A stretch of 13,136 bases of DNA from Bacteroidales bacterium GP4 (GTDB taxonomy: Bacteria; Bacteroidota; Bacteroidia; Bacteroidales; Muribaculaceae), in the NCBI GenBank assembly GCA_001701065.1, contig DAAL01000108.1, forward strand, positions 1-13,136. Reading direction: 5' to 3'. The translations under genes and the position numbers were made by a program. This document shows, piece by piece, positions 5,880-13,136 of this stretch (positions are counted from its first letter, which is position 1; each line of letters opens with the position of its first letter). Below the pieces are notes generated by a model. That model worked only from the letters and a program-made list of their open reading frames with translations, searched no databases and was not told where the DNA came from.

Positions 5880-7082
5880 ATGCCGAAAGTATCAGAACGC
5901 GGCACCGTTATGCCGGCTTCTCCTATACGTCGCCTTGTTCCGCTTGCCAATGAAGCTCGCCAACGAGGAGTAAAAGTATATCATCTTAATATAGGACAAC
6001 CTGATGTCCCCACCCCTGCCGAAGGGCTGAACGCATTGAAAACCATCGACCGAAAGGTGTTGGAATATAGCCCTTCCGACGGACTGCTGTCACTAAGGCA
6101 GAAACTAAAGAAGTACTACCTTACATATAATATAGATGTGGACGTGGATGACATCATTGTCACCACCGGAGGCTCGGAAGCGGTGCTGTTCGCATTCATG
6201 GCTTGCCTTGACCCGGGCGACGAGATTATCGTCCCGGAACCGGCATATGCCAACTACATGGCGTTTGCAATATCCGCCGGAGCCAAAATCGTGACCGTGC
6301 CGTCGAGCATCGAGGAAGGTTTCGCGCTTCCTCCGGTGGAAAAGTTCGAAGAACTGATCACGCCTAAGACCAAAGGTATACTTATATGTAACCCCAACAA
6401 TCCCACCGGCTATCTCTACACAATGAAGGAGATGCTGCAGATAAGGGACTTGGTAAAGAAATATGATTTGTTCCTGTTCTCCGACGAGGTTTACCGCGAG
6501 TTCTGTTACACCGGCGCACCTTACATATCGGCATTCCATCTTCCCGACATTGAGGAGAACGTGGTGCTTATAGACTCCGTGTCGAAACGCTACAATGAGT
6601 GCGGAATCCGTATCGGGGCACTTATCACCAAGCATAAGGAGCTAAAGAAAAACGTCATGAAGTTCTGCCAGGCACGTCTTAGCCCGCCATTGTTGGGACA
6701 GATTGTTGCCGAAGCATCCATCGACACTCCCAAAGAGTATATGCTTGAGACCTACAATGAATATGTAGAGCGCAGAAAATTTCTTATCGACCACCTGAAC
6801 AAGATTCCCGGGGTATATTCCCCAATTCCCATGGGCGCATTCTACACTGTGGCACAGCTTCCGGTGGACGATGCCGACAAATTCTGTGCCTGGTGCCTCC
6901 AAAATTTTGAATACGAAGGTCAAACTGTGTTCATGGCTCCCGCCTCGGGCTTCTACACCACTCCCGGCATGGGCAAAAACGAAGTACGCATAGCCTATGT
7001 CCACCGAAAGGAGGAGCTCGCCAAGGCTATGAAGGTTCTTGAAGAGGCATTGAAAGCTTATCCCGGCAGGACAACGGTATGA
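5880..7082 (+). CDS. PLP-dependent class I/II aminotransferase (aspartate aminotransferase-like)
   Basis: This fold-type I aminotransferase moves an amino group between an amino acid and a 2-oxo acid in the cytoplasm. The 400-residue length is typical. Visible features are the N-terminal NIGQPDVPTP (37-46), the PLP phosphate region TTGGSEAV (95-102), NPNNPTG (171-177), D202 and Y205 in SDEVYREF, the Schiff-base lysine K236 in SVSKRYNECGIRIG (233-246), and R370 (NEVRIAY), which binds the substrate carboxylate. The SKRYxxCGxRIG sequence resembles aspartate aminotransferases of the I-gamma type, but substrate cannot be fixed from sequence, so no symbol is given. Start at 5880 fits the upstream TACCTTTG box. 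Its last codons overlap the next gene's ATG by 4 bases (ATGA), so the permease is translated from the same mRNA. Confidence 0.9.
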   Translation: MPKVSERGTVMPASPIRRLVPLANEARQRGVKVYHLNIGQPDVPTPAEGLNALKTIDRKVLEYSPSDGLLSLRQKLKKYYLTYNIDVDVDDIIVTTGGSEAVLFAFMACLDPGDEIIVPEPAYANYMAFAISAGAKIVTVPSSIEEGFALPPVEKFEELITPKTKGILICNPNNPTGYLYTMKEMLQIRDLVKKYDLFLFSDEVYREFCYTGAPYISAFHLPDIEENVVLIDSVSKRYNECGIRIGALITKHKELKKNVMKFCQARLSPPLLGQIVAEASIDTPKEYMLETYNEYVERRKFLIDHLNKIPGVYSPIPMGAFYTVAQLPVDDADKFCAWCLQNFEYEGQTVFMAPASGFYTTPGMGKNEVRIAYVHRKEELAKAMKVLEEALKAYPGRTTV

Positions 7083-8329
7083 ACTACCCACTCTTCGTAG
7101 CACGGCGGTTGCGCCTTACATCGAAGAAAGGGCGAGGAACACCTCCGGGCATTATAATCGCAGTGACAGGCATAGCACTGGCACTCGTGATAATGATGCT
7201 CGCAATGAGTATTGTGCTTGGATTCAAAAACGAAATCAAGCACAAAGTCATGGGGTTCGATGCCCACATAGCCATACTTCCCGCATCCTACGACGGCGAC
7301 GAGCCTAATCCATTCCTCGATGTCACGCCTGAGCTTACCGATATTATCGACGGCATTGACGGGATAGAAAGCTCATCGCTCACTCTCGTCCAGTCAGCGA
7401 TATTGAAGACCGACATTGACTTCGAAGGGATAATGATAAAAGGACTTCCGCAGGACGGCAGCATGGATTTCATCAACTCCCATATAGTGGAAGGCGCGCC
7501 GTGTGACTATTCCGACCCGGAATGCGCCAATGACGTGAGTATGTCGAAAACCACCGCCAACCTGCTAAACCTCGGCGTGGGCGACAAAGTGTACGCTTAC
7601 TTCTTTATCGACGGAGCAGTAAGGCCCCGCCGCCTGAAAATCGCATCGATTTATGACACACATTTCAGCGACTACGACAAAAACTACGTATTCAGTTCAC
7701 TGAAACTGCTTCAAGGAGTAAACGGCATAGACTCACTGTCAGGCAACAGGCTTCAGATGACGGTAACCGACATAGACCATATCGACGATACGGCTCTTGA
7801 GTTACAGAACGCCATGATAAAGGCATCCTACAACGACGAGCTACAAGGCGTGTACCGTCTGACCACCGTGACCGAAACCGGAATGATGTACTTCAACTGG
7901 CTTGAACTGCTCGACACTAATGTGGTGGTGATTATTATACTGATGATTCTTGTGTCAGGATTCACACTGGTGTCAAGCCTGTTCATCATCATCCTTGAGC
8001 GCATCAACCTCATAGGCATATTCAAAGCTCTTGGAGCTACCAACGGCGAAGTAAGAAGGATATTCATATATCTGGGGCAAAAACTCGTGCTCCGCGGAAT
8101 GCTTATAGGAAACATCGCCGGCATAGCTGTACTGCTGCTGCAATCCAAGCTGCATTTCCTGCCGCTCGACCCGGAAGCGTACTATCTCAACTACGTGCCG
8201 GTGGAAATAGACTGGATCAATATTCTCTTGCTCAACATAGGTGTGTTTGTCGTGTCATGGGCTATGATTATACTCCCCTGCCACATCGTTTCGTCGATAA
8301 AACCGTCACAGTCCATTCGCTACGAATAA
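7079..8329 (+). CDS. LolC/LolE-type ABC transporter permease (FtsX-like)
   Basis: This is an inner-membrane permease of the LolC/E (MacB/FtsX) family, which with an ATPase such as LolD extracts lipoproteins from the inner membrane for delivery to the outer membrane. It has 416 residues, as expected. Four membrane segments are seen: about 24-48, 281-306, 329-355 and 380-400. The large periplasmic domain (about 50-270) lies between the first two. The cytoplasmic loop after the second segment, GIFKALGATNGEVRRIF (313-329), is the coupling helix that contacts the ATPase. The start codon overlaps the aminotransferase stop by 4 bases. No LolD-like ATPase is in the window, so it must be encoded elsewhere. 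A MacB-like exporter role is less likely because the N-terminal half looks Lol-like. Confidence 0.85.
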   Translation: MNYPLFVARRLRLTSKKGRGTPPGIIIAVTGIALALVIMMLAMSIVLGFKNEIKHKVMGFDAHIAILPASYDGDEPNPFLDVTPELTDIIDGIDGIESSSLTLVQSAILKTDIDFEGIMIKGLPQDGSMDFINSHIVEGAPCDYSDPECANDVSMSKTTANLLNLGVGDKVYAYFFIDGAVRPRRLKIASIYDTHFSDYDKNYVFSSLKLLQGVNGIDSLSGNRLQMTVTDIDHIDDTALELQNAMIKASYNDELQGVYRLTTVTETGMMYFNWLELLDTNVVVIIILMILVSGFTLVSSLFIIILERINLIGIFKALGATNGEVRRIFIYLGQKLVLRGMLIGNIAGIAVLLLQSKLHFLPLDPEAYYLNYVPVEIDWINILLLNIGVFVVSWAMIILPCHIVSSIKPSQSIRYE

Positions 8330-8394
8330 TGCCATCAAAAAAACAGTTTCTTGTAACTTGATGAGCAATTTTAACTTTTAATTGTTATACTTTA

Positions 8395-8416
8395 AATAGT
8401 TTATCAAATAACTATT
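8395..8416. repeat. AT-rich inverted repeat upstream of rsfS
   Basis: Perfect 7-bp arms AATAGTT (8395-8401) and AACTATT (8410-8416) flank 8 bases. It sits about 35 bases upstream of the rsfS -7 box. It may be an operator or a weak terminator remnant for the upstream gene, but in such AT-rich DNA it may be chance. Confidence 0.3.
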
Positions 8417-8449
8417 AGAGATTGTCCAAGCTGTTTAAAAATTTTTCAT

Positions 8450-8457
8450 TATCTTTG
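8450..8457 (+). promoter_or_regulatory. Candidate promoter -7 box of rsfS-ftsH
   Basis: TATCTTTG fits TAnnTTTG. The predicted start near 8464 leaves about 11 bases before the ATG at 8475. A GTG at 8457 in the same frame overlaps this box and so is unlikely to be the true start. Confidence 0.6.
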
Positions 8458-8474
8458 TGAGCAATTTTTTAAGA

Positions 8475-8834
8475 ATGAATAAATCAACTGAATTAACCGA
8501 TCTTATAATCGAGGGTATTCAAGATCGTAAGGGAAAGAAAATCACTGTTGTTGACTTAAGCGGAATCGATGGTTCGGCAGCTAATAAGTTCATAATATGT
8601 CAAGGTGGCTCCACCATGCAGGTGGCGGCTATCGCTGACAACGTGCGTGAATTTCTCCAGAAGGAAGCGGGCATCAAGCCCTACAATTACGACGGTTACC
8701 GGAACTCGCAATGGATAGTGATAGACTACGGCGACGTGTTTGTGCACGTGTTCCTGCCCGAAACAAGGGAATACTATAACCTTGAAGAGTTATGGAGCGA
8801 CGCTCCCACTACCGAAATCCCTGATTTAGATTAA
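8475..8834 (+). CDS. rsfS: Ribosomal silencing factor RsfS (Iojap/DUF143 family)
   Basis: RsfS binds ribosomal protein L14 on the 50S subunit and prevents joining of the subunits when nutrients are scarce. With the start at 8475 it has 119 residues, typical of the family. The conserved core is clear: KKITVVDLSGIDGSAANKFIICQGGSTMQVAAIADNV is the usual D-S/G-ANYFIIATG-like region, followed by the DGYRNSQWIVIDYGDVFVHVF segment, which matches the family's G..WILiDyGdvvVHvF, and ends REYYNLEELW. The upstream GTG at 8457 would add six residues but overlaps the promoter. ftsH follows after 15 bases, so both are probably transcribed together. Confidence 0.92.
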   Translation: MNKSTELTDLIIEGIQDRKGKKITVVDLSGIDGSAANKFIICQGGSTMQVAAIADNVREFLQKEAGIKPYNYDGYRNSQWIVIDYGDVFVHVFLPETREYYNLEELWSDAPTTEIPDLD

Positions 8835-8849
8835 TTACACTATTACATA

Positions 8850-10913
8850 ATGACACCAAATCCTAAAAAGAAAACGATTAAATTCAGTATGTACTGGATG
8901 TATGCTCTGGTCATATTGTTTTTAGTAGGCTTGCTTTATCTCGATGATAACTCCATCACCAAGGAGGTGAGTTATTCCGAGTTTGAAAAGTATGTCACCG
9001 ATGGGGGTGTGGACAAAATCATAGTGTTCACACGTAAGAATGAAGCGGAAGCTTATCTGTCCGATTCGCTTGCGTCAAAGATTTTCCACCCGTCGCAGTA
9101 CAAATCAGGGACAGGGCAAGACGCTAAAATCTTGACCGACATCCCAAGTGCCGACAAGCTACAGGACAAAATCGACCAGTGGCAGCAGGAAGGTGTGTTC
9201 ACCGGGACTGTAAAATTTGAGAAAGGAAGCGACTACACTTCCATCCTCTGGACATTCGGCCCCGTGGTGCTCCTCATCGTGTTCTGGTTTGTGATTATGA
9301 AGCGCATGTCGGGTGGCGGCACAGGCGGTGCCGGAGGTGTGTTCAATGTAGGAAAATCCAAAGCGCAGATATTTGACAAAGACGGACCTATTCAGGTGAC
9401 ATTCAAGGATGTCGCAGGACTGTCGGAGGCAAAGACCGAGATAGAGGAAATCGTGGAATTCCTTAAAAATCCCCAGCGTTACACTGACCTTGGCGGTAAG
9501 ATACCCAAGGGTGCCCTCCTTGTGGGACCTCCCGGAACCGGTAAGACCCTTCTTGCCAAAGCCGTAGCCGGCGAAGCAAATGTGCCTTTCTTCTCCATGT
9601 CGGGTTCCGACTTTGTGGAGATGTTTGTGGGCGTGGGCGCAAGCCGTGTGCGTGACCTCTTCCGTCAGGCTAAGGAAAAAGCTCCGTGCATCGTGTTCAT
9701 CGACGAAATTGACGCTGTGGGGCGCGCTCGTGGTAAGAATCCTAACATGGGAGCCAACGATGAGCGTGAAAACACCCTCAACCAATTGCTTACCGAAATG
9801 GACGGTTTCGGCTCTAACAGCGGTGTAATAATCCTTGCCGCCACCAACCGAGCCGATATCCTCGACAAAGCATTGATGCGTGCAGGGCGTTTCGACCGAC
9901 AGATTTATGTCGACCTGCCTGACCTTAACGACCGTGTGGCTATATTCAACGTGCATCTGCGCAACATCAAGACCGATGATTCGCTGGACGTTGAGCTTCT
10001 TGCCCGTCAGACTCCCGGATTCTCCGGAGCCGACATAGCCAATGTGTGCAACGAAGCGGCGTTGATAGCTGCGCGCCACAATAAGCAATGTGTGCAGCGT
10101 CAGGACTTCAATGATGCCGTGGACCGTATCATAGGCGGTCTTGAAAAGCGTTCCAAGATCACTACCGACGAGGAAAAGAAGTCAATAGCCATCCACGAAG
10201 CGGGACATGCCACTATATCCTGGCATTTGCGCTACGCGAGTCCGCTTATCAAAGTAACTATAGTGCCGCGCGGCAAAGCCCTCGGCGCAGCTTGGTATCT
10301 CCCCGAAGAACGCCAGATAACCCCTGCCGAAGCTCTGCTCGACGAGATGTGCGCCACTTTAGGCGGACGTGCGGCTGAAGAGCTATTCCTCGGGCACATA
10401 TCCACAGGAGCCGCCAATGACCTTGAACGTGTCACAAAGATGGCTTACGCCATGGTGGTATACTATGGTATGAGCAACAAGCTCCCCAATTTGAGCTACT
10501 ATGATTCCACCGGACAGGAATACGGATTCACTAAACCTTACAGCGAGGAGCGCGCCAAGGACATAGACGCTGAAGTGTCACGCATCATCAATGAGCAGTA
10601 TGAGCGCGCCAAGGATGTGCTTCGCAAGCACGCCGAGGGTCACAAGAAGCTTGCCGATGTCCTCATAGCACGTGAGGTTATCTTCACCGAGGATGTAGAG
10701 CTTATATTCGGCAAACGCCCGTGGATATCTCGCACCGATGAAATCTTTGCAAGCCGCAAAGAGGAGGAAAAGAAAGGCGAACCCATCGACGTTACTCACG
10801 AAGTCGCCGAAGAAAAAGCTGACAAGACCGACGATTCCGCCCAGGAAAAGCCAGAGGATTCCGGCAAGTCAGTTCCCACGCCGCCCGATATCCCCCCTAT
10901 CCCTAAAAATTAA
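8850..10913 (+). CDS. ftsH: ATP-dependent zinc metalloprotease FtsH
   Basis: FtsH is a membrane-anchored hexameric AAA+ protease that pulls out and degrades misfolded membrane proteins and some short-lived regulators. Its 687 residues make it slightly longer than E. coli FtsH. Two membrane segments (about 14-31 and 131-150) flank a periplasmic domain. The Gly-rich linker (153-163) leads to the AAA domain with Walker A GPPGTGKT (226-233), Walker B VFIDEID (282-288) and the arginine-finger region MRAGRFDR (343-350). The zinc site is HEAGH (449-453), with D524 in AANDLE as the third ligand. The tail beyond about 620 is rich in Glu, Lys, Asp and Pro and probably disordered. It follows rsfS by 15 bases and is closed by a strong terminator. 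No catalytic residue is missing. Confidence 0.97.
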   Translation: MTPNPKKKTIKFSMYWMYALVILFLVGLLYLDDNSITKEVSYSEFEKYVTDGGVDKIIVFTRKNEAEAYLSDSLASKIFHPSQYKSGTGQDAKILTDIPSADKLQDKIDQWQQEGVFTGTVKFEKGSDYTSILWTFGPVVLLIVFWFVIMKRMSGGGTGGAGGVFNVGKSKAQIFDKDGPIQVTFKDVAGLSEAKTEIEEIVEFLKNPQRYTDLGGKIPKGALLVGPPGTGKTLLAKAVAGEANVPFFSMSGSDFVEMFVGVGASRVRDLFRQAKEKAPCIVFIDEIDAVGRARGKNPNMGANDERENTLNQLLTEMDGFGSNSGVIILAATNRADILDKALMRAGRFDRQIYVDLPDLNDRVAIFNVHLRNIKTDDSLDVELLARQTPGFSGADIANVCNEAALIAARHNKQCVQRQDFNDAVDRIIGGLEKRSKITTDEEKKSIAIHEAGHATISWHLRYASPLIKVTIVPRGKALGAAWYLPEERQITPAEALLDEMCATLGGRAAEELFLGHISTGAANDLERVTKMAYAMVVYYGMSNKLPNLSYYDSTGQEYGFTKPYSEERAKDIDAEVSRIINEQYERAKDVLRKHAEGHKKLADVLIAREVIFTEDVELIFGKRPWISRTDEIFASRKEEEKKGEPIDVTHEVAEEKADKTDDSAQEKPEDSGKSVPTPPDIPPIPKN

Positions 10914-10930
10914 ATCATATCCTTATAACG

Positions 10931-10967
10931 ATAGCATCCGACACCCCTCGGATGCTATTTCTTTTTT
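10931..10967 (+). terminator. Intrinsic terminator after ftsH
   Basis: An 11-bp perfect stem (ATAGCATCCGA 10931-10941, TCGGATGCTAT 10948-10958) with a 6-base loop is followed by TTCTTTTTT. It lies 17 bases after the ftsH stop codon and separates ftsH from the rplY promoter. Confidence 0.93.
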
Positions 10968-10986
10968 CACAATTTGCCCGCATGTA

Positions 10987-11017
10987 TTGCAAGTGTTAAA
11001 AAAAAGTCGTACCTTTG
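10987..11017 (+). promoter_or_regulatory. Promoter of the rplY-pth-hslR unit
   Basis: TTG (10987-10989), then 20 bases, then TACCTTTG (11010-11017) is a full match to the Bacteroidetes -33/-7 arrangement. Predicted transcription from about 11024 gives a leader of about 72 bases, longer than for most genes here. It contains AAGGAG about 35 bases before the ATG, too far to act as a ribosome-binding site for rplY unless the RNA folds. Confidence 0.75.
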
Positions 11018-11095
11018 CACCGCTTTTTAGCATCCCGTGTGATGGGAAATTAAGGAGCAAAGTAATTTTAATCACTTAATTTTGAGTAACACAAA

Positions 11096-11740
11096 ATGAA
11101 AACTTATCAATTAAACGCCGAACCGCGTACTGACCTCGGCAAGAAAGCGGCTAAAGCCATCCGCGCTGAGAAAAAAATTCCCGTAGTGCTTAACGGTGGA
11201 GAGATTGTAGCTCTTCCTTTTACCGGCACTCTTAAACCGGGCGAAAAAATCGTAGAAATCGAACGTAACCGTGGCATCATCACCACTGACCTTACTGTAA
11301 AGGCTGAAGATGTACGTAAACTCATCTATACTCCTGACATCTACGCTATCGAGCTTGACCTTAACGGCGAAAAGCGAAACGCTGTGTTGAGCGACATCCA
11401 GTTCCACCCCGTAAAGGACACTATCCTTCACATGGACCTTCTCGAAGTCAACGACAAGAAGCCTGTGACTATGGAAGTTCCCGTTCAGCTTGAAGGTCAC
11501 GCTGAGGGTGTTAAAGCCGGTGGTAAGCTCAGCCTTTCTATGAAGAAAATCAAGGTTAAAGCTATCTACACCAACATTCCTGAACGCGTTGTTATCAATA
11601 TCGACAACCTCGGTCTTGGTAAGACTCTTCAGATTGGCGACCTCCACTTCGAAGGTCTTGAACTGATGAACGCTAAGAATGCCGTTGTTTGCGCAGTTCA
11701 GTTGACTCGTGCCGCTCGTGGTGCCGCTGCTAAAGCTTAA
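11096..11740 (+). CDS. rplY: 50S ribosomal protein L25/general stress protein CTC
   Basis: L25 binds 5S rRNA in the large subunit. The 214-residue protein is the long CTC/TL5 type. The N-terminal 5S-binding domain (about 1-90, beginning YQLNAEPRTDLGKKAAKAIRA) is followed by the C-terminal beta domain (about 95-195; HMDLLEV, VPVQLEGHAEGVKAGG, typical of this family). It ends in an Ala/Arg-rich tail (RAARGAAAKA). The start at 11096 fits the family. The strong promoter upstream and terminator of ftsH before it make it the first gene of a unit. pth follows after 9 bases, a common bacterial pairing (L25-Pth). Confidence 0.95.
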   Translation: MKTYQLNAEPRTDLGKKAAKAIRAEKKIPVVLNGGEIVALPFTGTLKPGEKIVEIERNRGIITTDLTVKAEDVRKLIYTPDIYAIELDLNGEKRNAVLSDIQFHPVKDTILHMDLLEVNDKKPVTMEVPVQLEGHAEGVKAGGKLSLSMKKIKVKAIYTNIPERVVINIDNLGLGKTLQIGDLHFEGLELMNAKNAVVCAVQLTRAARGAAAKA

Positions 11741-11749
11741 TGATTTGAC

Positions 11750-12313
11750 ATGAAATACCTCATTGTAGGGTTGGGCAACATCGGTGACGAATACCGCGGA
11801 ACCCGACACAACATAGGATTTAGAATATTGGATGCCTTCGCTGAGGCATCCAATATTACTTTTAGCACTGAACGTTACGGCGATGTGGCGCGTGTAAGGG
11901 TCAAGAACAAGCAGCTTGTGCTCCTTAAACCGTCGACCTACATGAACCTTAGCGGCAACGCCGTGCGCTATTGGCGCGACAAAGAAGGCATAGAGATCGA
12001 CCACATCCTTGTGCTCGTGGATGACCTTGCCCTCCCCTTCGGTGCCATTCGCATAAAGTCCAACGGCAGCGATGCAGGACACAACGGACTGAAAAACATA
12101 GCCGAGATGCTTGGCACCAACGCCTATCCCCGGCTCCGCTTCGGAATCGGCAACGACTTTCCACGTGGCGGTCAGATTGATTACGTCCTGGGGCATTTCA
12201 CCCTTGAACAGCGTCAGCAGCTTCCCCAGCGTGTGGAGGTGGCATGTGAGGCTATCAAAGCATTCTGCCTGTCAGGCATCGACTTCGCTATGTGCAACTA
12301 CAACAATAAATAA
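11750..12313 (+). CDS. pth: Peptidyl-tRNA hydrolase
   Basis: Pth cleaves peptidyl-tRNA released from stalled or aborted ribosomes, recycling tRNA, in the cytoplasm. The 187-residue length is typical. Key residues are visible: N10 (VGLGNIG), catalytic H20 in GTRHNIGF, N66 in STYMNLSG, D91 in [10 protein letters not shown], and N112 in GHNGLKNI; the RLRFGIG motif follows. It lies 9 bases after rplY, and the S4-domain gene follows after 10 bases, so the three genes probably form one operon concerned with translation. Codons 25-36 contain a perfect 13-bp inverted repeat, which is unusual inside a gene; the protein sequence there looks normal. Confidence 0.96.
   Translation: MKYLIVGLGNIGDEYRGTRHNIGFRILDAFAEASNITFSTERYGDVARVRVKNKQLVLLKPSTYMNLSGNAVRYWRDKEGIEIDHILVLVDDLALPFGAIRIKSNGSDAGHNGLKNIAEMLGTNAYPRLRFGIGNDFPRGGQIDYVLGHFTLEQRQQLPQRVEVACEAIKAFCLSGIDFAMCNYNNK
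11824..11857. repeat. Perfect 13-bp inverted repeat inside pth
   Basis: AATATTGGATGCC (11824-11836) and GGCATCCAATATT (11845-11857) are exact reverse complements around the 8-base loop TTCGCTGA. The RNA could form a stable hairpin over codons 25-36 of pth. It is followed by ACTTTTAGC, not a strong T-run. Confidence 0.9.
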
Positions 12314-12323
12314 CCCCGTCCCC

Positions 12324-12773
12324 ATGGCAGCATCAGAAGAAAGAATCGACAAATGGCTGTGGGCTGTGAGGATATTCAAGACCCGCACCATAGCCACCGA
12401 AGCCTGCAAGAAAGGCAGAGTCATGGTCAACGACACGGCGGTCAAGCCGTCGCGCGTGATAAAAGTGGACGACATTATCAAGGTGAGAAAGCCGCCCGTC
12501 ACCTACTCTTTCCGTGTCAAAGCGCTTACCGCCAACCGCCTTGGAGCCAAGTTGGTGCCTGACTACATGGAAAATATCACGCCGAAATCGGAACTTGACC
12601 TGCTCGACGTTGTGAAAATCAACGGCTTCATCGACCGCAGGAAAGGTCTTGGACGACCCACCAAACGTGAAGGACGAGAACTCTCCCGCTTCAAAGAGGA
12701 CACCTTCGACGACGGATGGGACTTTGACTTCGACGACCTCGACGATGACGAAGATTTCAACCTCGACGAATAA
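12324..12773 (+). CDS. hslR: S4-domain RNA-binding protein, Hsp15 (HslR) family
   Basis: Hsp15-type proteins bind 50S subunits that still carry nascent peptidyl-tRNA after early dissociation and help recycle them. With the ATG at 12324 the protein has 149 residues. The S4 domain occupies about residues 7-55: ERIDKWLWAVRIFKTRTIATEACKKG, then VMVNDTAVKPSRVIKVDDIIKV. The last 20 or so residues are strongly acidic and aromatic (WDFDFDDLDDDEDFNLDE). In-frame codons reach back to 12111, but they overlap pth and show no family likeness, so 12324, 10 bases after the pth stop, is chosen. The pairing with pth, another rescue factor for peptidyl-tRNA, supports the call. Confidence 0.9.
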   Translation: MAASEERIDKWLWAVRIFKTRTIATEACKKGRVMVNDTAVKPSRVIKVDDIIKVRKPPVTYSFRVKALTANRLGAKLVPDYMENITPKSELDLLDVVKINGFIDRRKGLGRPTKREGRELSRFKEDTFDDGWDFDFDDLDDDEDFNLDE

Positions 12774-12818
12774 CCATCGCCGCTCCCGCCCAAAGCACAA
12801 ACTCAGCTATCTAACCAC

Positions 12819-12851
12819 AAACGGTGCCCTCCCCGGCACCGTTTATTTTTC
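12819..12851 (+). terminator. Intrinsic terminator after hslR
   Basis: A 10-bp perfect stem (AAACGGTGCC 12819-12828, GGCACCGTTT 12835-12844) with a 6-base loop is followed by ATTTTTC. It ends the rplY-pth-hslR unit. Confidence 0.93.
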
Positions 12852-12916
12852 TAATACCCCGTTTTACAAAATCGCACAAAATCCACATTTTCATTTACGC
12901 TTTCCACCATATTTAC

Positions 12917-12947
12917 TTGACTTCGCTCAAAAAATTTTGTAACTTTG
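12917..12947 (+). promoter_or_regulatory. Promoter of the truncated last gene
   Basis: TTG (12917-12919), 20 bases, then TAACTTTG (12940-12947) is a full match to the Bacteroidetes promoter form. Transcription would begin near 12954, leaving a leader of about 140 bases before the ATG at 13095. The rest of the gene-free stretch 12774-13094 holds only the terminator, this promoter and that leader; no convincing small ORF or strong hairpin was seen in the leader. Confidence 0.72.
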
Positions 12948-13094
12948 TGATTAGAGCAACTTTTAAATATCTGAATACGACCGAAACGGTTTAACAACCC
13001 CGAACAGAGATACCAATAAACCAACCAAACTCCCCAAGCAGTCGTTGCAGCCCCGGTCAGCCCTCAGATCACTGCCCAAGGAGAATTTATTAAA

Positions 13095-13136
13095 ATGGAG
13101 CTTACTACAGCGCAACAGAAATATTTTGCCTATTGG
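13095..13136 (+). CDS. Start of an unidentified CDS cut by the window end
   Basis: Fourteen codons are open from ATG 13095 to the last base (MELTTAQQKYFAYW). An AAGGAG sequence lies 11 bases upstream, an unusually good ribosome-binding site for this window, and a full promoter lies further up. I do not recognise the protein from so few residues. Confidence 0.6.
   Translation, partial: MELTTAQQKYFAYW

Noticed and set aside
8333..8363. Possible terminator after the Lol-like permease (CATCAA ... TTGATG)
   Set aside because: The stem is only 6 AT-rich pairs with a 19-base loop and no T-run directly after it.
9159..10088. 309-codon minus-strand open frame inside ftsH
   Set aside because: It lies opposite the conserved AAA and protease domains; the His/Cys-rich product looks like a codon-usage artefact.
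11111..12196. 361-codon minus-strand open frame across rplY and pth
   Set aside because: It is antisense to two well-supported genes, crosses their junction, and shows no recognisable domain.
12111..12323. N-terminal extension of the S4-domain protein
   Set aside because: This in-frame stretch lies over pth in another frame and has no likeness to Hsp15 proteins; the ATG at 12324 gives the normal family start.

Overview
The window looks like chromosomal DNA of a Bacteroidales bacterium, plausibly a gut Muribaculaceae member (family level is inference). The case rests on promoters of the Bacteroidetes form TAnnTTTG about 20-35 bases before most start codons, weak or absent Shine-Dalgarno sequences, and the look of the FtsH, L25/CTC, class I aminotransferase and GH30 proteins. 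No rRNA, tRNA, CRISPR array, transposase or integrase was seen.

Left region (1-3365): a leftward unit encodes a TetR/AcrR regulator, a FabH-like ketoacyl synthase III (one base after the regulator's stop) and FabG, with a hairpin beyond fabG at the window edge. fabG also has its own promoter-like sequence. A short-chain dehydrogenase (SDR) with an unusual 40-residue N-terminal extension is transcribed divergently. A perfect 7-bp inverted repeat over the tetR promoter and start region is a candidate operator.

Middle region (3361-5746): a small AT-rich two-gene cassette (a short antitoxin-like ORF overlapping a GNAT acetyltransferase of TacT-like layout) lies between two 38-bp direct repeats differing by one base. 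The right repeat is the left part of an intact bidirectional terminator. The left repeat begins at the SDR stop codon and is followed by a broken version of the same hairpin. This suggests a toxin-antitoxin-like module inserted at a terminator between the convergent SDR and GH30 genes, and it is the most interesting structure here. A secreted GH30 glycosidase follows on the minus strand.

Right region (5854-13136): mostly housekeeping genes, all on the plus strand. A PLP aminotransferase overlaps a LolC/E-type permease by 4 bases. Then come rsfS-ftsH with a strong terminator, rplY (L25/CTC)-pth-hslR with a terminator, and a promoter with a roughly 140-base leader before a CDS cut by the window end. 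pth contains a perfect 13-bp inverted repeat inside its coding sequence. The theme is translation (RsfS, L25, Pth, Hsp15-like) and envelope or membrane quality control (FtsH, Lol-like permease).
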